64,000 nucleotides of DNA from Apodemus sylvaticus (lineage: Eukaryota > Chordata > Mammalia > Rodentia > Muridae). Below, piece by piece: positions 55,923 to 64,000 of this stretch (its first letter is position 1; every line of letters starts with the position of its first letter). The notes beneath the pieces are model-generated. The model was not told the origin of the DNA. It did no database searches and saw nothing but the letters and a program-made list of their open reading frames with translations. The position numbers and the translations under genes are program-made. The stretch spans positions 76,933,184 to 76,997,183 of the forward strand of contig NC_067472.1 in the NCBI RefSeq assembly GCF_947179515.1, written 5' to 3'.

Positions 55923-56867
55923 GGCATATACCCAAGAGACTCTATATCCTACTACAGAGATACCTGCTCAACCATGCTTACTGCAGCTCTATTTATAATA
56001 GACAGAAAATGGGAACAACCTAGATATCCATTGATGGAAAAATGGATAAAGAAAGTGTAGTATAGTTACTCAATGGAATATTACTCAGCCATTAAACAAT
56101 GAAATTGTAAAACTTGCAAGTAAATGGGGCTAAAAATTCATCCTCAGTGAGGATATCAAAAAGACAAATACTAGTTTATATTCACTTATATGTGGATATT
56201 AGCTGCTGAGTCTTCCATAAGCAGGCTACAATCCACATAACCACAGAGCTTAGGTATAAAGTAAGAGACTAGGGTGTGGGGAAGGATCTCCCTGGGAAGG
56301 GGAAAATGAATAGTTACTGGTAGATGGGGAAGGGAGAACTAGAACAGGAGGGTCAAATAGCCAGGGAAGAAGAGGGCAAGGAAGGGAATAAGGATAGGGA
56401 CAGCTAAAACTAAAGGCTATTTGAAGGATCATATGGAAACCTAATACAACAGAAACTACTTAAAGTATATACATATATGAAAAGAATCACCAAATAACAG
56501 TAGAGGTGAGTCCCAACTAGACATCTCTCATCACCAAATAAAACCTCCAGTTCTGAAAATAGATTACATTTAATTGAATTGTTGGCCAGAGAGGACCGAG
56601 GAAATCCCCAAACAACCTGGGCTAGTGCCAAGACTATTGGTTGCTCTCCACAAATGATGGTAAGACCCTATTGTTGAAAACAGCACTTATACAACTCATT
56701 GAACACAGAGAAGTCCCACTGGTGCCTGCCTAGAGCCTTCATCCCTACTGACTGGTGTTCATGGTACTAGAAGGAACTCTGTGTGCTACCAGAGGATAGA
56801 GACAAATACCAATCCAGAAACAAACAATTTGATCAACAACAGTGACCTGTCTGGAATATATGCTTGT
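55923..56867 (+). mobile_element. Lx-like L1 ORF2 end and 3' UTR
   Basis: 'ggcatatacccaagagactc' continues ORF2; the ORF2 end is near 56205. The 3' UTR has 'ggctatttgaaggatcatat', 'cccaactagacatctctcat', 'gccaagactattggttgctc' and 'tgcctgcctagagccttcat', as in old rodent Lx elements. It is truncated where the inverted L1 begins, with no poly-A. Confidence 0.8.
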
Positions 56868-58437
56868 GCCTTTGATCTCTTTTTGTTGTCTAATTGTTCT
56901 GGCTAGAACATCAAGTACTATATTGAATAGGTAGGGAGAGAGTGGGCAGCCTTGTCTAATCCCCGATTTTAATGGGATTTCTTTGAGTTTCTCCTCATTT
57001 AGTCTGATGTTGGCTATTGGTTAGCTGTATATTGCTTTTATTAAATTCAGGTATGCACCTTGAATTCCTGATCACTCCAATTCTTTTAACTTGAAAGGGT
57101 ATTGTATTTTGTCAAAGACATTTTCTGAATCTAATAAGATGATTATATGTTGGATAACATTGATGAATTTCCATATATAGAACCATGCCTGCATTCCTGG
57201 GATGAAGCCTCCTTGATCATGGTGGATGATCATTTTGATGTGTTCTTGGATTCACTTTGTGAGAATTTTATTGAGTATTTTTGCATCGCTGCTCATAAGG
57301 AAAATTGGTCTGTAGTTCTCTTTCTTTGTTGGGTCTTTTTGTGGTTTAGGTATCTGTGTAACTATGGCTTCATAGAAAGAATTGGGTTGGGTAGTGTTCC
57401 TTCTGTTTCTATTTTATGGAATAGTTTGAGGAGTATTAGTATTAGATCTTTGAAGGTCTGATAGAATTCTGAACTACAACCATCTGGCCCTGGGCTTCTT
57501 TTTTTGTTTGTTTGTTTGGGAGACTTTTAATGACTTCATCTATTTCCTTGGGAGTTATGGGGCTATTTAGATGGTTTATCTAATCTTGATTTAACTTTGG
57601 TACCTGGTATCTGTCTAGAAAATCATCTATTTCATCCAGGTTTTCTAGTTTTGTTGAGTATAGACTTTTGTAGTAGGACCTGATGATTTTTTTAATTTCC
57701 TCAGTTTCTATTGTTATGTCTCCTTTTGATTCCTGATTTTGTTCATTTGGATACTGTCTCTGTGCCCTCTGGTTAGTCTGACTAAGGGTTTGTCTATCTT
57801 GTTGATTTTCTCAAAGAACCAGCACCTAGTTTTGTTGATTAAGGGATGCAAGTTGGGAAGGAGGAAGTCAAGTTATTACTATTTGCAGATGACATAATAG
57901 TATACATATGCGACCCAAAAAAAATCTACCAGAGAACTCCTACAGCTAATAAACAACTTCAGCAAAGTGACTGGATATAAGATTAACTCAAACAAATCAG
58001 TAGCTTTCCTCTACTCAAAGGATAAAAGGGATGAGAAAGAAATTAGGAAAACAACACTCTTCACAATAGTTAAAATAATATAAAAATATCTTGGTGTGAC
58101 TCTAACCAAGCAAGTGAAAGATCTGTATGACATGAACTTCAAGTCTCTGAAGAAATAAATTGAAGAAGACCTCAGAAGAGTGAAAGAACTCCCATGTTCA
58201 TGGATTGGAAGGATTAAATATAGTAAAAATGGCCATTTTACCAAAAGCAATCTGCAGATTCAATACAATCCCCACCAAAATTTCAACTCAATTCCTCATA
58301 AAGTGAGAAAGAACAATTCTTAAATTCATTTGGAATAACAAAAAACCTAGGATAGAGAAAACTATTCTCAACAATAAAAAAACTTCTGAGGGACTCACCA
58401 TCCCTGGCTTCAAGCTATACTATAGAGCAATAGTGAT

Positions 58438-58456
58438 TTAAAAAAAAAAAAAAAAC
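58438..58456. repeat. Poly-A run within L1 ORF2
   Basis: A16 preceded by 'tgattta' interrupts the ORF2 sequence where related copies have a short A run. Confidence 0.8.
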
Positions 58457-59542
58457 TGCATGGTATTGGTACAGGAACTGGCAAGTAGATCAATAGAATA
58501 GAATTGAAGACCCAGAAATGAACACACACACCTATGGTCACTTGATCTTTGACAAAGAAGCTTAAACCATTCAGTGGAAAAAAAGAGCATTTTCAACAAA
58601 TGGTGCTGATTAAACTGGTGGTCTATATGTAGAAGAATGAAAATTGAGCCATACCTATCACCTTGCACAAAGCTCAAATCCAAGTGGATCAAGGACCTCC
58701 ACATAAAACCAGATACACTGAATCTAATAGAAGAGAAAGTGGGGAAGAGCCTCGAACACATGGGCACAGGGGAAACTTCCTGTACAGAACACCAATGGCT
58801 TATGCTTTGAGAGCAACAATTGACAAATGGGAACTCATAAAATTGAAAAGCTTCTGCAAAGCAAGAGACACTGTCAATAGGACAAATTGGCAACACATAT
58901 ATTGGGAAAATATATTTACCAACCCTATATCCGATAGAGGGCTAATATCCAAAATATAAAAAGAACTCAGAAAGGCAGACTCCAGAGAACCAAATAACCC
59001 AATTAAAAAGTGGAGTACAGAGCTAAACAGAGAATTCTCAACTGAGAAAACTCAAATGGCTGAGAAACACTTAAAGAATGTTTAACATCCTTAGTCATCA
59101 GGGAAATGCAAATCAAACTGCCCCTGAGATTCCACTTCACTCCAGTCAAAATGGCCAAGATCAAAAAACGCAAGGGACCACAGATGTCAGCGAGGATGTA
59201 GAGAAAGAGGAACACTCCTCCATTGCTAGTGGGACTGCAAGCTAGTAAAACCACTTTGGAAATCAGTCTGACAGTTCCTGAGAAAACTGGAAATAGTTCT
59301 ACCTGAAGACCCAGCTATACCCAAAAGATGCTCCATCATATAGCAAGGGCACATGTCTCCTTGTGGGTCTGCTCCACTATGCTCATAGCAGCCTTATTTA
59401 TAATAGCCAGAAGCTGAAAACAACCCAGATGTCCCTCAACAGAGGAATGGATACAGAAAATGTGGCACATATACACAATGGAGTACTACACAGCTATGAA
59501 AAACAATGACCTCATGAAATTTGCAGGAAATGGATAAAACTA

Positions 59543-60845
59543 GAAAATTGCCGTGGTGGCCCAGTTAAGTCTGTAAAAATGATATTTTACAGACAGAAGC
59601 GAAAGAAAAAATGTCTCCTGGGAATAATGGACCTCCCCGTATATTTAGAAGCTGATAAATCTCACTTGGCAATTTCTTAAACTCTCCTATTTCCTTATAG
59701 CCAAGACATGGCTTAACCAAGCAAATATAGATATGTAAGAATCCATCTTATAGCAAAAAATTCTGCTTTGCTTTGCTCCAACCACTTATGTTATTATGGT
59801 AGAAAAGGCATTCCAAAAATTCCAGTCACTGCCTTTTCAGGGCAGGTGTATTCCAAACGATAGGCCAGACTAAGGATATTTACATCTGAAAATTTTTATG
59901 AGGTCTACCCTGCCATACAGGTGAGTATTGGGCAAGGTAGAAAGAATTTACATTTGAGTTGATACCTAGTCCCATAGCTTACTACCTTCCCCCACAAGTT
60001 AATCTAGTTCTGCCTTTAACTCTTGATTTTGCTTACAGATAGGCTATCTCAGGCCCACCTGAATAGCAAGGGAAGTTTTATGAGGAACTGGCCTTTTGTG
60101 TTGCAGGCCTCACACAGGGAGCCCTTGAGAAAAACAACCTTTCTTGGCTTATCCAGGTGTGATTCAGGATACAGTTTATACTTAATACTCAGGAAGACTG
60201 AATTGAGTCAGAGAGAGAGAGACTCAGAGGAGGGATGAGTTAGTTAATTCATCAAGCTAAGGGCTAGAGGCTGGAGCGGATCCAGCTAATCGCCCAGGGC
60301 CTAGGGTGGCCCCAGGCTGAAGCTAGGAACTACAAGGATCTGATCACCAGGGGCCTCAGAGGGCCTACGATGGCCCCAGGCATGGCACAGAGAAGAATGC
60401 AACCAGCAGACTAGGCAGAAGGACTCTTGAAAGACAGTGCGAGTCAGGCAGCTTCCCAAGCTCTATGATGCCGCCATTTTTGCCAGGAGGCTAGACTCGA
60501 GAACGCCAGGAGGCTAGGCATGGGAACCATCCTTCTTCAGCTACTGGGCCGGTGCAACATCGAGACCAAGATGAAGAAGCAGTTTAGCCGCGTGGGCCCT
60601 GGACTTTGGGTAAACATCCTGTATTGTCCGAGAAAGCCTAGCTAGCCTCTTACAGATGTATGTGATGCTTCATATGAGATGTTAACTTGACTGGACTTTG
60701 GGAGATACCCAAAAATACATTCAGATTCAAACCGCCTCTGTGTGTGTGTGGTTTGTTCTGTCTGTCATCTCAACTGGACCTGAGCCTTCCTGGACCAAAG
60801 AATCCTGGTTATTCCGAGACAGACCCACGGACTGTAACAGAAAAT
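59543..60845 (+). mobile_element. 1.29-kb solo LTR with 6-bp duplication
   Basis: The insert 59549-60839 begins 'tgccgtggtggcccagttaa' and ends 'acccacggactgtaaca' (TG...CA). 'gaaaat' flanks it on both sides (59543-59548 and 60840-60845), the duplication size of ERV class II. Splicing it out restores the L1 ORF2 C-terminus. The part 60270-60640 is GC- and CpG-richer and contains 'gatgccgccatttttgcc'. No open frame longer than about 76 codons. A large LTR whose family I cannot name. Orientation is inferred. Confidence 0.75.
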
Positions 60846-62011
60846 ATCATCTGGAGTGAGGTAACCCAGACACAAAATAACACACATGGTATGTACTCAC
60901 TAATAAGTGGATACTAACCCAAAAGCTCACAATGCCTGTGAAACAACTACAGACTATATGAAGCATAGAAGGAAGGAAGACCAGGCGATGCAGGCTTCAG
61001 TCCTGCATTGAGGGGGGAACAATTGTGGGAGATGGAAGGAGAGGGGAGGGAGAAAGAAGGGTGGCAGTATCAGAATCTGGAGGAGACGTGAGAGGGTTCA
61101 GATCAGGAAATCAAATAAAAAGAGGTAGGGGGTGAAAAAACGGGATAGCCACTGGAGGGTCCCAGACATCAGAGAAATGTAAGGCTCCCAGGACCCAAAG
61201 GGATTGACTTTAGCCATAATGTGCAGAGAAGGGGGAGATAGAATCTGTGGAGACCACCTCCAGTAAATAAGGCACAGCCCCTGGTCAAGGGATGGGGCCA
61301 CCCACCCATCTCAAAGCTTTTTTAATCCCAGAAATGTTCCTGTCCAAAGAAAGAACAGGGACAAAAAAATGGAACCAAGCCTGAAGGAAGGGCCAACCAG
61401 GGAATGGTCCCACCTGGGGATATATCATGTCTGCAGCCACCAAACCCAATACTGTTGCCATGGTCAAGAGGTGCTTGCAGATAGAAACCAAGTGTGGCAG
61501 TTCCTGAGGAGATCCAGCCAGCAACTGACCAATGCAGATGCTTGGTGTCAACCATCAGGCTGAACTCAGTGAACCTGGTCGGGGAGCTGGCAGAAGGACT
61601 GGCAGAGTAGAGGAGGATTGCAACCCCATTGGAAGAACAACATAGGCTGGCCTAACCACCCAGTTCTCCCAGAGACTAGACCACCAACGAAGGAGTGTGC
61701 CTGAAGGTATCCATGGTTCCAGATACATATGTAGCAGATGATGGCCTTGCCCGACAGCAATGGGAGGGGAAGCTCTTAGTCCCTGGGGAAGTTTGATGCC
61801 CCAGAGTAGGGGGATGCTGGAGCAGTGGGGTGGGAGAGTGTGGGTGGGTGGGGGAGCACTCTCACACAGGCAAAAGGGAGGGGGAGGGGAGATGTATGTG
61901 GGATGAGGGATGGCAGAGGGGTAACCAGGAAGTGGGATATCATGGGATAGGGGATGGTGGAGGGGGTAACTGGAAAGTGAGATATCATTTGAGATGTATA
62001 TGACTGGAATG
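60846..62011 (+). other. 3' UTR of the inverted L1
   Basis: ORF2 ends near 60917. The long 3' UTR has classical phrases: 'gaggattgcaaccccattgg', 'actagaccaccaacgaagga', 'tagcagatgatggccttgcc' and 'tttgatgccccagagtaggg'. A 45-bp purine-rich unit is duplicated in tandem at about 61896-61988. Confidence 0.85.
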
Positions 62012-62046
62012 ATTAATAATAATAAAAGAAAATAATAATAATAATA
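62012..62046. repeat. (AAT)n tail
   Basis: AATAAT units form the tail of the preceding L1. Confidence 0.9.
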
Positions 62047-63304
62047 AATTCTTATTTTAAATTTTTATTCGATATATTTTTTATTTACATTTCAAATTAT
62101 TTCCCCTTTTATGGCTCCCCATTCCCCGAAAGTCCCATAAGCCCTCTTCCCTCCCTCTATTCCCTCATCCACCCCTTCCCACTTCCCTGTTCTGGTATTC
62201 CCCTATACTGCTGTGCTGAGTCTTTCCAGAACCAGGGACCACTCCTCCGTTCCTCTTGGACATCATTTAATATGTAGATTATGTCTTGTGTATTCCATGT
62301 TTCTAGGCTAATATCCACTCATCAGTGAGTGCATACCATGATTGATCTTTTTAGACTGGGTTGCCTCACTTAGTATGATGTTCTCCAGCTCCATCCATTT
62401 GTCTAAGAATTTAATGAATTCGTTGTTTCTGATGGCTGAATAGTACTCCATTGTGTAAATATACCACATTTTTTGTATCCATTCCTCCATTGAGGGACAC
62501 CTGGGTTCTTTCCAGCTTCTGGCTATTACAAACAGGGCTGCTATGAACATAGTGGAGCATGTGTCCTTATTGCATGCCGAGGAATCCTCTTGGTATATGC
62601 CCAGGAGTGATATAGCAGGGTCCTCCAGAAGTGTCATGCCCAGATTTCTGAGAAACTACCAGACTGATTTCCAGAGTGGTTGTACCATCTTGCAATCCCA
62701 CCAGCAGTGGAGGAGTGTTCCTCTTTCTCCACATCCTTGCCAATACCTGCTGTCTTCTGAGTTTTTAACCTTAGCCATTCTGACTGGTGTGAGGTGAAAG
62801 CTCAGGGTTGTTTTGATTTGCATTTCCCTAATGACTAATGATGTTGAACATTTCCTAGGGTGCTTCTCAGCCATCCGAAGTTCTTGATGTCAAAATTCTT
62901 TGTTTAGCTTTGTACCCCACTTTTTAATAGGGTTATTTGGTTCTCTGGGGTCTACCTTCTTGAGTTCTTTGTATATATTAGATATTAGCCCTCTGTTGGA
63001 TTTAGGGTTGGTGAAGATCCTTTCCCAATCTGTTGGCTGACGTTTTGTCCTTTTGACAGTGTCCTTTGCCTTACAGAAACTTTGTAATTTTATGAGGTCC
63101 CATTTGTCAATTCTTGATCTTAGAGCATAAGCTATTGGTGTTCTGTTCAAGAACTTTTCCTCTGTGCCCATGTCCTTAAGGGTCTTCCCCAGTTTCTTTT
63201 CTATTAGTTTCAGTGTGTCTGGTTTTATGTGGAGGTCCTTGATCCACTTGGAGTTAAGCTTAGTACAAGGAGATAAGAATGGATCAATTCGCATTCTTCA
63301 ATAT
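62047..63304 (-). mobile_element. 5'-truncated L1, young-looking
   Basis: The tail complement starts at 62055 ('tttttattcgatatattttt'). Then come the G-rich 3' UTR complement, the ORF2 stop near 62308 and the C-terminal region up to 63304. Sizable open pieces remain (62308-62637; 62890-63294 reading MRIDPFLSPCTKLNSKWIKD), more intact than in other copies. The 5' end abuts another L1. Confidence 0.9.
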
Positions 63305-63852
63305 ATACAATTGAGTTCTTTGTATATATTGGATATTAGCCCACTATCAGATGTAGGGTTGGTGAATATCCTTTCCCAATTTGATGGTTGCCGTTTTGTC
63401 CTTTTAACAGTGTCCTTTGCCTTACAGAAACTTTGTAATTTTATGAGGTCCCATTTGTCAATTCTTGATCTTAGAGCATAAGCTATTGGTGATCTGTTCA
63501 GGAACGTTTCCCCTGTGCCCATGTCCTCAAGGGTCTTCCCAGTTTATTTTCTATTAGTTTCAGTGTGTCTGGTTTTACATGGAGGTCCTTGATCCACTTG
63601 GAGTGAAGTTTAGTACATGGAGATAAGAATGGATCAATTCACATTCTTCTGCATGCTGACCTCTAATTGAACCAGCACCCTTTGTTGAAAAGGCTCTTTT
63701 TTCCACTGGATGTTTTCAGCTCCTTTGTCGAAGATCAAATGACTATAGGTGTGTGGGTTCACTTCTGGCTCTTCAATCCTATTCCATTGATCCACTTACC
63801 AATACCATGCAGTTTTTATCACTATTGCTCTGTAGTATTGCTTGTGGTCTGG
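63305..63852 (-). mobile_element. Second L1 fragment, same orientation, 5' part inverted
   Basis: It restarts at an ORF2 position already present at 62961 ('gagttctttgtatatattgg'), so about 340 bp is represented twice with an estimated 5% divergence. It extends further 5' in ORF2, to about 63852, where orientation flips. Confidence 0.85.
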
Positions 63853-64000
63853 GAGCAATTAGACAAAATAAGGAGGTTAAAGGGATAGAAATTGGAAAGG
63901 AAGAAGTCAAATTATCACTATTTGCAGATGATATGATAATCTACTTAAGTGACCCAAAAAAACTCCACCAGAGAACTCCTACAACTGATAAACAACTTCA
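63853..64000 (+). mobile_element. Inverted 5' segment of the preceding L1, cut by window end
   Basis: 'agcaattagacaaaataagg' and the FADD region ('tttgcagatgat', 63921-63932) are on the plus strand. This ORF2 portion lies upstream of the part at 63852 in L1 order, and its 5' edge is at the junction, the geometry of twin priming. Confidence 0.85.

Larger units (their letters stand above)
56868..62046 (+). mobile_element. 5'-inverted L1 carrying a large solo LTR
   Basis: 56868-57840 is ORF2 (finger and palm of the reverse transcriptase) in reverse complement. At 57841 the plus strand takes over just before the FADD motif ('tttgcagatgac', 57882-57893) and continues through ORF2 and the 3' UTR to an AAT-rich tail at 62012-62046. 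The inverted and direct parts are adjacent in L1 coordinates, sharing about 4 nt, as in twin priming. An LTR splits the ORF2 end at 59549. Numerous stops and frameshifts. Confidence 0.9.

Overview
The window is repeat-dominated murid rodent chromosomal DNA. The evidence is its repeat set: B1, B2/B3, B4 and ID-type SINEs, MaLR (ORR1/MT-like) LTRs, URR1 hAT miniature transposons, and L1 elements of both old Lx-like and younger murine type. Recent ID copies are scarce, which argues against Rattus. The L1 promoter monomers do not look like the Mus A, F or Tf types I remember, so I leave the genus open. I see no intact protein-coding gene, no classical RNA gene and no CRISPR array. Long open frames are dead L1 ORFs, microsatellite translations or chance.

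Layout. 1-6850 is mostly unannotatable sequence with scattered SINEs, one MaLR LTR and an old L1 3' UTR. 6850-7697 is an AT-rich tandem array with a period near 160 bp. 7698-10660 is a nest of L1 pieces, one inserted in another with a small 5' inversion. 12622-19088 is a nearly full-length but inactivated L1 with monomeric promoter, broken ORF1 and ORF2, a B1 inside ORF2, a possible 3' transduction and a perfect 15-bp target-site duplication; it splits an ancient LTR. 19104-31450 is a SINE/LTR mosaic with a hAT element, a 28-bp-stem hairpin and a solo LTR inside a microsatellite.

31468-33972 is an LTR split by a 2.1-kb retroinsertion that ends in a polyadenylation signal and a long GAAA tail, flanked by a 14-bp near-perfect duplication. 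34000-47560 is the least repetitive part and holds two weak exon candidates, a URR1 element and several old SINEs. 47578-64000 is again L1-rich: a minus-strand L1 cut off in its reverse transcriptase region, an Lx-like L1 split by LTR/ERV-like sequence, a 5'-inverted L1 carrying a 1.29-kb solo LTR, and a second 5'-inverted L1 running off the right edge.

There is no operon or pathway. The biology is retrotransposition history: target-primed insertion, twin priming, possible 3' transduction, retrocopying and nesting, with relative ages that can be read from which element interrupts which. Family names come from memory of consensus sequences, not from a database search, and repeat boundaries are accurate to roughly 5-20 bp unless a target-site duplication fixes them.
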